Origin: an uncultured Candidatus Saccharibacteria bacterium
Lineage (GTDB): Bacteria > Patescibacteriota > Saccharimonadia > Saccharimonadales > Saccharimonadaceae
Length of the DNA: 64,000 bases
Direction: 5' to 3'
Assembly: GCA_947168825.1 (NCBI GenBank)
Contig: CAMVNH010000003.1
Coordinates: forward strand, 37,180-101,179
Under the pieces are notes generated by a model, which had not been told where the DNA came from, searched no databases, and worked only from the letters and a program-made list of their open reading frames with translations. The translations under genes were made by a program, and so were the position numbers. Below are positions 21,616 through 30,666 of this stretch, in pieces. Each line of letters starts with the position of its first letter. The stretch's first letter is position 1.

Positions 21616-22620
21616 ATGCAAAAAAGCAAAAAACGTATACTTGGCATAGGCGGTTTAGCTGTAGTTGGAGCTATAACCGCTTATGCCATTACTGTTCCTA
21701 TGCCGGACGTCGACGCCGTTGGTAGTGTCAGTGGAGAGGTTAATCTTAGGGTTAACATTTTCGACAGTGTGGCTAGCCTAGACATTACGAGTCCGACCAA
21801 CGGAACAATTACTTTAAATAATAACATGGAAATCGGTCTCTTCTATTCGCAGGCCGTCAAGATTTCCTATACGATTACCAATACCACTACTGGTGAATCC
21901 AAGAATGGTGAATATCTGCCAGCCGAACTTAATGGCACATATGCGCTACCTATCGATCTCAACGCCAATGGGTTAGGTTTTGGTAGATATCGTTTTGACT
22001 CCTCAATTAATGATGGTGCGGATTATGCAAGCGTAGAATTCTACTACATACCTCTTAAAATGGGCACAGTTGCTAACGCTGAAAATGGCGATCCAACAGT
22101 AGAAATTGAATATGCTTCCACTGTTAACTCGGTCGACATTCAGGCCTACGACTCTTCCAATAGGCCAGTATTCTCCAATCCAATCAATATGCCAATCACT
22201 AATCCAGGAATCATAGGTACTCAGATCATTACGCTACCGTTTGGAGATAATCATGTTAGCAGTGGCCAATATACTATTGCTGCAATAGCTAAGAATGCTG
22301 CCGGCGATGTTCTACCTTCGGCCACTGGCATAGTAAGTAGCGAGGCAAACTACGTTTCTCCTGATGGTCCTGATGGTCCTGATGGCCCAGATGGTCCTGA
22401 CGAACCTGATAATCCGGATGAGCCGGATAATCCAGATATCCCAGATACCGATGGCGATCAGGATGAAGTTACACCAGACATCCCGAAGACAGGCGGATTT
22501 CTTGCTGAACTTAATATGTCGAGATTTGACTATCTGATTTCTGGCCTAATTATCTTCACTGTTGCTACGGTCTTAGCATTTATTGTCTTACGTAAGCAGA
22601 AGAATGGTCATAAGAGGTAA
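21616..22620 (+). CDS. Surface protein with PDG/PDN/PDE repeat stalk and IPKTGG sortase-like anchor
   Basis: Signal peptide, VSGEVNLRVNIFDSVAS, PDGPDGPDGPDGPDEPDNPDEPDNPDIPD, DIPKTGG + TM + RKQKNGHKR. Confidence 0.7.
   Translation: MQKSKKRILGIGGLAVVGAITAYAITVPMPDVDAVGSVSGEVNLRVNIFDSVASLDITSPTNGTITLNNNMEIGLFYSQAVKISYTITNTTTGESKNGEYLPAELNGTYALPIDLNANGLGFGRYRFDSSINDGADYASVEFYYIPLKMGTVANAENGDPTVEIEYASTVNSVDIQAYDSSNRPVFSNPINMPITNPGIIGTQIITLPFGDNHVSSGQYTIAAIAKNAAGDVLPSATGIVSSEANYVSPDGPDGPDGPDGPDEPDNPDEPDNPDIPDTDGDQDEVTPDIPKTGGFLAELNMSRFDYLISGLIIFTVATVLAFIVLRKQKNGHKR
22364..22444 (+). repeat. 9-bp tandem repeats (CCTGATGGT-like) encoding PDG/PDx
   Basis: CCTGATGGT CCTGATGGT CCTGATGGC CCAGATGGT CCTGACGAA CCTGATAAT CCGGATGAG CCGGATAAT CCAGATATC. 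Confidence 0.85.
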
Positions 22621-22670
22621 ATCAAGAGGTACTACTCTTTAAAATAGTGTTTGTTTTTGGCTAACTTTTG

Positions 22671-22701
22671 GGCGTCCCAGTGCGAGGTGGGACGCCTTTT
22701 T
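22671..22701 (+). terminator. Rho-independent terminator
   Basis: GGCGTCCCA ... TGGGACGCC TTTTT. Confidence 0.85.
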
Positions 22702-22769
22702 CTAATATTTCGCAAAAATATAACAAAAAATATCCCGTAAAGGATATCATATCAACCATTCAATGTTAA

Positions 22770-22846
22770 TGGTGGGCGACAAGGGAGTCGAACCCCTGAC
22801 CTCGTCTACGTCAAAGACGCGCTCTAGCCAACTGAGCTAGCCGCCC
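22770..22846 (-). tRNA. tRNA-Val(GAC)
   Basis: GGGCGGC TA GCTCAG ... CGTCT TTGACGT AGACG ... GTCGCCC A CCA. Confidence 0.9.
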
Positions 22847-22943
22847 ACGACCTGAGATTATTCTATCATATATTTTTCCAAAAATAAAGGCTATTTTTTT
22901 ATATAGGGCGGTGTTATAATAGGAAACATAAGGAGTTTTTACT

Positions 22944-23519
22944 ATGAAAGAAATGAAAAAGAAAATAAATGGCTTTATTAATACGGCCATGATCTCGGCG
23001 CTTTTACTGGTCGTTTTAGGTCTTGTTTTTCTACTTGCACCAGACACCTCGCTGGATATTATCCGTTGGATTATCGCAATTTTTTGTCTTGTGTCCGGAA
23101 CCTATCTCGTGGTCTCCGATTTTCGTCGTCGCATCCTGCCATTTTTTAGCACATCATTTGTCGGAGTAGTCTTACTTGTACTCGGATTCCTTTTTGCCGT
23201 ACGCCCATCAGTAATGAACATCTTTCCAAGTGTTATTGGTTGTTGGTTTATTGTGAGCGCAATCGCCTCCGGCCGCTTCTCTGCAGCACTCCGTGGCACC
23301 AGCTCTGGCACATTTGCTATCGTTGCTACCATCCTATCGTTAATCTGTGGTATTTTACTCATCCTCAACCCTTGGGAAGGGCAAATCGCCATGGTCACTT
23401 TCGCCGGAGTAATGATGATTATTTACGGAGTTTCAAGTTTAATTGATACAATTATCATCAAGCACAATATCGACGAAGTCAGTAAGAGTATTAAAAAAGC
23501 AGTAATTATTAAGGAGTAA
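22944..23519 (+). CDS. HdeD/DUF308-type membrane protein
   Basis: 191 aa with repeated TM units, LLVVLGLVFLLAPDTSLDIIRWIIAIFCLVSGTYLV. Confidence 0.65.
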   Translation: MKEMKKKINGFINTAMISALLLVVLGLVFLLAPDTSLDIIRWIIAIFCLVSGTYLVVSDFRRRILPFFSTSFVGVVLLVLGFLFAVRPSVMNIFPSVIGCWFIVSAIASGRFSAALRGTSSGTFAIVATILSLICGILLILNPWEGQIAMVTFAGVMMIIYGVSSLIDTIIIKHNIDEVSKSIKKAVIIKE

Positions 23520-23522
23520 AAG

Positions 23523-24284
23523 ATGTTTGATCTAAAAGATAAAGTTGCAGTTGTTACAGGTGCTAGTTCCGGCCTCGGTGTTCAGATGGCTACTGCTTTC
23601 GCTCGCCAAGGTGCCAGCCTAGTGATTCTTGCCCGTCGCGTCGAGCGTTTGGAAGAATTAGCAAAGAAGCTGAAAAAAGAATTTAATACTAAAGTCTTGC
23701 CACTCAAATGCGATGTAACCTCGACTGAGGATATCGAAGCTGCCGCTAAAGCTGCCGAAAAAGAATTCGGTCATGTCGACATCTTGCTTAACTGCGCCGG
23801 CTCCTCGAAGGATAAAGGCGTAGTCGATATGAGTGATGATGAATGGGATTTCACTATTGCGACCGATATGACCTCAGTTTTCAAGATGACCCGTGCCTTT
23901 GCGAAGATTATGCAGAAAAACCACTACGGCCGTATTATTAATATCGCTTCTATGTATGGTTTAGTCGGCAATACCGAGATTCATACTGTTGCTTATCATT
24001 CTTCAAAAGGCGGCGTTGTAAACTTCACTCGTGCTGTTGCTGCCGAACTGGCTCTCGACGGAATCACTTGTAACGCAATTTGCCCAGGCTATTTCGAGAC
24101 TGAGCTAACAAAACCAGTACTCGATACCCCACGTTTCCAAGAATTTGCAAAAACTCATGTCCCGATGGAACGCTATGGCAAGCCAGGCGAACTCGACGCT
24201 GCCGCAGTTTTCCTAGCTAGTAAAGAGGCTAGCTATGTTACCGGCGTAATCCTCCCAGTCGATGGCGGCTACACCTGCATTTAG
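23523..24284 (+). CDS. SDR family oxidoreductase
   Basis: VTGASSGLGVQMA, NCAGSS, YHSSKGGVVNFTRA, VDGGYTCI. Confidence 0.9.
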   Translation: MFDLKDKVAVVTGASSGLGVQMATAFARQGASLVILARRVERLEELAKKLKKEFNTKVLPLKCDVTSTEDIEAAAKAAEKEFGHVDILLNCAGSSKDKGVVDMSDDEWDFTIATDMTSVFKMTRAFAKIMQKNHYGRIINIASMYGLVGNTEIHTVAYHSSKGGVVNFTRAVAAELALDGITCNAICPGYFETELTKPVLDTPRFQEFAKTHVPMERYGKPGELDAAAVFLASKEASYVTGVILPVDGGYTCI

Positions 24285-24369
24285 GCTCAGAAGTCTAGGT
24301 GCTAGTGCTTGTAAATTTTTCGAAATTTGATATATACTCGTGCGTATAAAATTAAAAAGGACTAAAAAT

Positions 24370-24584
24370 ATGCACGAAGAAAATAATAAACATCAGCTAT
24401 TATCTCACAAACCCATAATGGATTATGGTATGTTCCATTTGAATTCCAAGGTAGATTAGAGACCGCTGTGCTTTCTCAAGCCAGAACTTACAGCACATCT
24501 AGATTATATAGCCGTATTGGCCAATTACCAGCCACAGACTCAAATAAAATTTGGGAAGGATTCTATAAGCTATACTCTAGATAA
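24370..24584 (+). pseudogene. Remnant of a PemK/MazF-like toxin gene (frameshifted or 5'-deleted)
   Basis: Frame opening at ATG 24370 stops at 24459; a second frame reads SQTHNGLWYVPFEFQGRLETAVLSQARTYSTSRLYSRIGQLPATDSNKIWEGFYKLYSR*, resembling a MazF/PemK C-terminus. Confidence 0.4.
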
Positions 24585-24769
24585 AAATGTCCCCTAGCCT
24601 TTTGACTAGGGTGCGGGTATTCCCGAATATGACTCCATTATATCAAATCTGGGTACTCTTGTCCAGATAAATTTAAAGCATAAAAAATAGTGAGTCGGAC
24701 GCTTCGTGCCCTCTTCTCACCTGCGATTTCTCAAAAAAAGAGAGCAAGCTCTCTTTTTACTCGAAATCT

Positions 24770-24846
24770 TGGTGAGTCGGGAGGGGCTCGAACCCTCGAC
24801 ACCGGGCTTAAAAGGCCCGTGCTCTAACCAGCTGAGCTACCGACCC
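24770..24846 (-). tRNA. tRNA-Lys(TTT)
   Basis: GGGTCGG TA GCTCAG ... CGGGC CTTTTAA GCCCG ... CCGACTC A CCA. Confidence 0.9.
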
Positions 24847-24912
24847 ACGGTCTAACCTAGTATAACACATCAGGGATATTTTGAAAACCCTTAATTTTAA
24901 ACAATATTTCCT

Positions 24913-24982
24913 AATTATACCACAGATTTCTCTTTTTGTCAATAATACCCCTGTTGACTATATATGTAATCTGTGATATAAT
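24913..24982. promoter_or_regulatory. Divergent consensus promoters (tRNA-Lys leftward, typA rightward)
   Basis: Minus: TTGACA-17-TATAAT; plus: TTGACT-17-TATAAT; both share AATCTGTGnTATAAT. Confidence 0.65.
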
Positions 24983-24991
24983 GGGTAAGTT

Positions 24992-26797
24992 ATGAACAAA
25001 GACAGAATCCGAAACGTTGCTATTATCGCTCATGTCGACCACGGTAAAACTACTCTCGTCGACGGTCTTTTGAAGCAATCCCATACTTTCCGCGAAAATC
25101 AAGCGGAAATGTCTCAAACTTTAATTATGGATTCTATGGATCAGGAACATGAGCGGGGAATTACCATTACCGCGAAGCAAACCGCCGTATTTTATGACGG
25201 TTATAAGATCAATATTATTGACACCCCTGGTCACGCCGATTTTTCCGGCGAAGTTGAACGAACTTTGAACATGGCTGACGGTGTTCTACTTATTGTTGAT
25301 GCTCAAGAAGGACCGATGCCTCAGACTAAATTCGTTCTGAGCAAAGCCCTTGATCTAAAACTAAAACCTGTTGTCATAATTAATAAAATCGATAAACCTG
25401 CTGCTCGTATAGAAGAAGTGAAATCCGAAATCGAAAGTCTTTTCCTGGAACTTGCAACCGACGAGTCTCAGCTGAACTACCCAATCTATTATGCTATTGC
25501 CCGCGAGGGTAAAGCTGGTAAAACTACGGATCTCGATGACGACCTTCATGTAATTTTCGAATCTATTATTAACGATATTCCAGCCCCAAAAATCGATGAA
25601 CACGCCGAGAAGGGCGCCCAGCTTCTCGTTGCCGCTCTTGCCGCCGACAACTATCTTGGCAAATACGCTATCGGCAAAATCGCACGTGGCAAGCTTAAAA
25701 AAGGCGAAACCGTCAAAGTTTTACCAAACAACAAACAAGCTAAAATTGATAAGATTTTTACTTACCGCGGTCTTGGCAAAGAGGAAACCGACGAGGCTAT
25801 TGCTGGCGACATTGTTGCATTGACCGGTGTCCAAGACGCTAATATTGGCGACACTATTGCGACCGGCGAAAACCCGACCGCTCTTCCAACCATCGAGCTT
25901 GAGCCGCCGACCCTATCTATTTACATCGGCCCGAATACTAGCCCACTTAAGGGTAAGGAAGGCGAATTTACTACTTCTCGCCAAATTGCCGAACGTCTAG
26001 AAAAAGAACTCGAGACGAATATCGCCCTAAAAATCCAGCCTGATGGTCTCGGCTACAAAGTTTCCGGTCGCGGCGAACTTCATCTTTCCGTCTTGATTGA
26101 AACCATGCGTCGTGAAGGTTATGAACTCGAAGCTGGTCGTCCAGAAGTCGTTTACAAAGAAGAAAACGGCCAGAAGCTCGAACCAGTCGAGGATTTAACT
26201 ATCGAAGTCGACTCCGAATTTGTTGGCGCTGTCAGTCAGGAAATGGGCATCAGAAAAGCCGAGCTAAAATCTCAGGAATTAACCAGTCAGAACACTACTC
26301 GTTTCACTTATGAAATCACCACTGCCGCCCTGATTGGTCTGCGCAACAATCTGCTTACCGCCACGAAGGGTACTGTGATTATGTCTAGTATTCCTCATGG
26401 ATATCGACCTGCTGATAGTAAATATAAGCCCGAACGAAATGGCGCACTGATTAGCTTCGAAACTGGTGTTTCGACTGCCTATGCTCTAGATGCTGCTCAG
26501 GCTCGCGGCGTGCTTTATATTCCGCCGCAGGTTCCAGTTTACCAAGGTATGATCGTCGGCCTATCGAACAAAAAGGACGATCTCGATATTAACGTCTGTC
26601 GCGAAAAACAGCTTACAAATATGCGCACTCATGCTAGTGACGGTGCCATCCAGCTCACCCCATACACTCAGTTAAGCCTTGAACAATGTCTTGATTTTCT
26701 GCTTGACGATGAACTTCTCGAAGTTACACCTAAATCCCTAAGGCTTAGGAAACGCCAGCTTGACCCGATTAAGCGCAAGCGTGAAGCTCGTCAGTAG
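24992..26797 (+). CDS. typA: Ribosome-associated GTPase TypA/BipA
   Basis: IAHVDHGKTTLVDGLL, ERGITITAKQTAV, DTPGHADFSGEVER. Confidence 0.95.
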   Translation: MNKDRIRNVAIIAHVDHGKTTLVDGLLKQSHTFRENQAEMSQTLIMDSMDQEHERGITITAKQTAVFYDGYKINIIDTPGHADFSGEVERTLNMADGVLLIVDAQEGPMPQTKFVLSKALDLKLKPVVIINKIDKPAARIEEVKSEIESLFLELATDESQLNYPIYYAIAREGKAGKTTDLDDDLHVIFESIINDIPAPKIDEHAEKGAQLLVAALAADNYLGKYAIGKIARGKLKKGETVKVLPNNKQAKIDKIFTYRGLGKEETDEAIAGDIVALTGVQDANIGDTIATGENPTALPTIELEPPTLSIYIGPNTSPLKGKEGEFTTSRQIAERLEKELETNIALKIQPDGLGYKVSGRGELHLSVLIETMRREGYELEAGRPEVVYKEENGQKLEPVEDLTIEVDSEFVGAVSQEMGIRKAELKSQELTSQNTTRFTYEITTAALIGLRNNLLTATKGTVIMSSIPHGYRPADSKYKPERNGALISFETGVSTAYALDAAQARGVLYIPPQVPVYQGMIVGLSNKKDDLDINVCREKQLTNMRTHASDGAIQLTPYTQLSLEQCLDFLLDDELLEVTPKSLRLRKRQLDPIKRKREARQ

Positions 26798-26815
26798 TCG
26801 TGCTATAATTAGTCT

Positions 26816-27628
26816 ATGCTAATAGATTCCCATTGTCATATCCACGATCGCGAAACTTACGATTTTGCGATTAATCGCCAGCAAATCTCGAAGAAACTTC
26901 TGCGCAGCCACCCAGAGATACCTCATGAAAAAGCCGATTTTCTGCCGGATGATATTATATCTCGTGCCAATTTAAATGATGTCAGAAAAATGATTACTGT
27001 TGGCACTTCTCATCCCGATAGTATCGTCGCGCGCGATTTTGCCGCGAAGCATAAAAATGTGTTTTGGTCTTACGGTATTCACCCCGACGAAGCCGACGGT
27101 CATTACGGAGAATTTCCGACGGAAAACGCTAACAAACTTGTGGCTATCGGCGAAATCGGCTTAGACTATCGCGACGGTACAGATAACCGTAGAAGGCAAA
27201 TTGATCTTCTCGAGTACATGCTTGATCTCGCACAGGCCAGATCTCTGCCATGTATTTTCCACGTTCGAGAAGCTTTCGATGATTTTTTTGCCGTGCTCGA
27301 CAATTTTCCAAAAATCGAAAATGCCGTCGTCCACTCTTTTTCGGATAGCCCTGAAAACTTAAAAAAGTCACTAGGCCGCGGATTTTTCATTGGTATTAAT
27401 GGTCTTGCCACCTTTGCCGATATCTATCCAGAAGGTTTGCCACCACTCGACCGCACCTTGCTTGAAACTGATGCTCCTTTTCTCGCCCCCGTTCCGGTTC
27501 GTGGTCGCGTTAATGAGCCGGCCTATATTAAGGACATCGCCGAATTTTTGGCCGAGCATCATCATCTTTCGTTCGAAGAAGTTGCATCCATCACCACAAA
27601 AAATTCCGAAAAATTCTTTAAGATTTAG
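26816..27628 (+). CDS. tatD: TatD family DNase
   Basis: LIDSHCHIHD, YGIHPDEAD, AIGEIGLDYRD, LLETDAPFLAP. Confidence 0.9.
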   Translation: MLIDSHCHIHDRETYDFAINRQQISKKLLRSHPEIPHEKADFLPDDIISRANLNDVRKMITVGTSHPDSIVARDFAAKHKNVFWSYGIHPDEADGHYGEFPTENANKLVAIGEIGLDYRDGTDNRRRQIDLLEYMLDLAQARSLPCIFHVREAFDDFFAVLDNFPKIENAVVHSFSDSPENLKKSLGRGFFIGINGLATFADIYPEGLPPLDRTLLETDAPFLAPVPVRGRVNEPAYIKDIAEFLAEHHHLSFEEVASITTKNSEKFFKI

Positions 27629-27693
27629 TAAAAATCTGCTATAATCGTTTATGTCCAAGATAGGATGTACTTTTATTTTTAGGAGGTGGTTTT

Positions 27694-28377
27694 TTGAATT
27701 ATTTTCTCTATACTATGGACAAAAAGGAGTATCTAGGATTAGCAGAGAAAAAAACTCGCGCTAATCTAGACGAAGGAAAATGTACAGAGCTTCCGAGCTT
27801 CAACATCACATGTTTTAGCGGGAAGGAGAAACCTGAACCTGGGGATCGGATAAAGTTTAATAATTTCCCACTCACATTCAGAGTGAAAGATAGCTACTAT
27901 GGCTATCCGAGCACCAACAATGCTGGAATACCTTACTATAGGGGGTATGTTCATTTAGCCTGCGAGGGCACCCCCGAGGTAATCTTTACAGAGAGTGTAC
28001 TCGGCGATGCTTGTCCAGACACTATTGAATGTAGTATTAATACCGGCAATGAATCGGTCATGGTTGCTATGATTCGGTTTTTTCATTTCAACAATAAGCC
28101 TGGGCACGGCGGTATTTACGATACGGCGGAAATTTTTGTCTTTAGGGTTGAATGTCTCCAATCGTTCTATAGTTACCAGAAAATAGTCGAATGTGTATAC
28201 CAAAAGGTTCTGTCTCTTTCGAGGTTAGACTTTGGGATTCCACTGAGAATTTATAGTGTCGCCAACTATACTGGTTTCAGCGCACTATGGCTATTCGAAG
28301 GTTGCAAGAAACTTTATACTAAAAAACGTCATCGGAACTTAGTGACATTCCATTTCTCTGGTCCAGTTGATGACTGA
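27694..28377 (+). CDS. Hypothetical protein (TTG start, strong SD)
   Basis: 227 aa ORF, AGGAGGTGG 4-5 nt before TTG; followed by a terminator. Confidence 0.6.
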   Translation: MNYFLYTMDKKEYLGLAEKKTRANLDEGKCTELPSFNITCFSGKEKPEPGDRIKFNNFPLTFRVKDSYYGYPSTNNAGIPYYRGYVHLACEGTPEVIFTESVLGDACPDTIECSINTGNESVMVAMIRFFHFNNKPGHGGIYDTAEIFVFRVECLQSFYSYQKIVECVYQKVLSLSRLDFGIPLRIYSVANYTGFSALWLFEGCKKLYTKKRHRNLVTFHFSGPVDD

Positions 28378-28394
28378 TCCTCCTCTAGTCACCT

Positions 28395-28422
28395 GGCCGG
28401 CTCTAGCAGCCGGCCACTTTTT
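28395..28422 (+). terminator. Rho-independent terminator
   Basis: GGCCGGCT CTAGC AGCCGGCC ACTTTTT. Confidence 0.8.
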
Positions 28423-28439
28423 ATGTTATAATATTAATT

Positions 28440-29459
28440 ATGAAAACAGTTTATCTTGGTATGTCTGGCGGCGTTGATAGCTCGCTCTCCGCTGTACTCT
28501 TAAAAGAGCAGGGCTACCATGTTGTTGGCGTTTATATGAAGAACTGGTCCAAAGATCTTCCGGGCATGAAGTGTCCCTGGGCGACTGATCTTGCCGATGC
28601 CAAGCGCGTAGCAGTAAAACTCGACCTCGATTTCAAAGTTTTTGATTTTGAATCCGAATATAAACAAAAAGTTGTAGATTACATGCTTGAAGAGTTTAGA
28701 AAGGGCCACACTCCAAACCCTGATATCATGTGTAACCAGGAAATTAAGTTTAAACTTTTCTATGAAACCGCAAGGGAACAAGGCGCCGATTTAATTGCTA
28801 CTGGACACTATGCACAAATTAAAAATGGCGATCTATGTAAGGCTGTTGATAGTAACAAAGATCAGACCTATTTCCTCTACCGCATCTCTGAGGATGCGAT
28901 TAATCATACGATTTTTCCAATCGGACATTTATTAAAGCCAGAAGTCAAACGCCTTGCTGCCGAAAAAGGTCTGGACAATGCCTACAAAAAGGAGTCTATG
29001 GGCGTCTGTTTTGTTGGCGACGTCGGCATGGATGACTTTTTGCACGAATATTTTGAGACCAATCCAGGGCCAATCGTCGAGGAAGAGACCGGCAGGGAAC
29101 TTGGTACTCACGATGGCGCAATTTTTTACACGCTCGGTCAGCGACACGGTTTAAATCTCGGCGGTGGTCTCCCATACTACGTCGTTCGAAAAGATATTGA
29201 AAAAAATATTGTCTTCGTTTCTAAAAATCTTAACGCCACCGGGCTCTGGACGAACGAACTTTCGCTCGAAGATATCATTATCCGCGGCGAAGCGCCATCT
29301 AAGATTGACGTCCGCTTGCGCCACCGCGCACCACTTATTCCGGCCACCTTCGCTGGCGACAAGTTACTCTTTGCTCAGCCAATCAAACGTCCTGCCGTAG
29401 GTCAGTCTGCTGTGTTTTACAGTGGCGACGTATGTGTTGGTGGCGGAATTATAAGATAA
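28440..29459 (+). CDS. mnmA: tRNA 2-thiouridine(34) synthase
   Basis: GMSGGVDSSLSA, TPNPDIMCNQEIKF, ATGHYAQI, DQTYFLYRI, GVCFVGDV. Confidence 0.95.
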   Translation: MKTVYLGMSGGVDSSLSAVLLKEQGYHVVGVYMKNWSKDLPGMKCPWATDLADAKRVAVKLDLDFKVFDFESEYKQKVVDYMLEEFRKGHTPNPDIMCNQEIKFKLFYETAREQGADLIATGHYAQIKNGDLCKAVDSNKDQTYFLYRISEDAINHTIFPIGHLLKPEVKRLAAEKGLDNAYKKESMGVCFVGDVGMDDFLHEYFETNPGPIVEEETGRELGTHDGAIFYTLGQRHGLNLGGGLPYYVVRKDIEKNIVFVSKNLNATGLWTNELSLEDIIIRGEAPSKIDVRLRHRAPLIPATFAGDKLLFAQPIKRPAVGQSAVFYSGDVCVGGGIIR

Positions 29460-29484
29460 AAAAGCGGGCCGCTTGCGCGGCCCT
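29458..29484 (-). terminator. Terminator for the 29501-30514 gene
   Basis: GGGCCGC GCAA GCGGCCC followed by T-run on the minus strand. Confidence 0.75.
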
Positions 29485-29500
29485 AATATTGAGGTGGAAT

Positions 29501-30514
29501 TTAGTTATAGTAGTTGGCTGGATTCTTAATCAAATCTTTGACGCCGTCTCCGCTAACTACTTTCTTGCCTTGCTTGAATACCTGTTTATTACTCTTCTGG
29601 ACATGTGTAAATGTGAATGTCCAGTAAGAAGTGCCTTCCGAAGGCTTACCTTTGTAAGTAACCTTTGTAACTACCTTGTTAGAGTTGCTAGATTTCCGCA
29701 CATAAGTGTACTTAGTCCAGCCGTTAGCCTTGGCCAACTCATCTAACTTCTTCAGATTCTTATAGGCTTTCTTCTCTAAACTGGTTGTCCTTTTCAGATC
29801 CGAAAGTTTATAAGAGGGCTCAACAGTTACTGTGTTTTCGGAATTGCCAGAACCCGAGTCCGAATTATTGGAATCAGTATTTGTATTTCCTGATCCTGTA
29901 TTCGTGCTCGTTCCAGAATTTCCGCTAGGAGAAACAGGCTTCTCCGTTACAGTTGTCAATGTCCCGAAGGTAACTCCTGATACACTGTAGCTCGTCAGCG
30001 ACATCGTTGTCGCTTCGGAAACTACATATTGGTTACCAGATACACCATACTTTACCACCTTAATTGCCGATGGTGTAGTATAATGCTTCTCGATCAGTAG
30101 GTTGTTATTATAAATGGATATCTCGCGACCATTAGAGGTCATCATGGATGCCCCAACCCACTTACTGGTTAAGGTCTGAAGTTCGTTTACTGGGGTGGAA
30201 ATTTCCACCGTTGTATTATTCGAACTATCGGACTTATATGACCAGCGAGCAACTCCGTTCGTCAACACGGCGTCACCATTCCCCTTATCATATGTAAAGG
30301 TGATAGCTTTAGTAACGGTTCCGTTTTCTACAACGTTTATCGTATATTTAGTAACGTTACCGTTCACCGTGCTACTCATCACGCCGCTCTCAGAAGTCGT
30401 TGTCCTTTCGGTCGAAATGACCTCCGTCACAGTATTCGCTGCCTGAGCCTGTACGGGTACGAAGTTTACAGTTACCATGAGCGCTACAAAAGTAGCAAAT
30501 AATTTCTTTAACAT
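29501..30514 (-). CDS. Secreted hypothetical protein with Ser/Asn/Gly linker
   Basis: Signal peptide MLKKLFATFVALMVTVNFVPVQAQA; linker SGNSGTSTNTGSGNTNTDSNNSDSGSGNSE; C-terminal basic domain; GGAGGA SD. Confidence 0.65.
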   Translation of the reverse strand: MLKKLFATFVALMVTVNFVPVQAQAANTVTEVISTERTTTSESGVMSSTVNGNVTKYTINVVENGTVTKAITFTYDKGNGDAVLTNGVARWSYKSDSSNNTTVEISTPVNELQTLTSKWVGASMMTSNGREISIYNNNLLIEKHYTTPSAIKVVKYGVSGNQYVVSEATTMSLTSYSVSGVTFGTLTTVTEKPVSPSGNSGTSTNTGSGNTNTDSNNSDSGSGNSENTVTVEPSYKLSDLKRTTSLEKKAYKNLKKLDELAKANGWTKYTYVRKSSNSNKVVTKVTYKGKPSEGTSYWTFTFTHVQKSNKQVFKQGKKVVSGDGVKDLIKNPANYYN

Positions 30515-30666
30515 AGTTCTTCCTCCTCTAAAAGTGCCTGGGTGATACCCAGGGTAAAAGTCTACTGGTTACCACCTCAATACCCTCATTATAGCACACA
30601 TGCTTAAAAAAGTCAATATTAAAACGTCAACTTTTGCAAAAAGTCAAAACCTGATATAATGGAGTA

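Noticed and set aside
22364-22444. Short repeats as a possible CRISPR array
   Set aside because: 9-bp in-frame coding repeats with no spacers; encode a PDx stalk.
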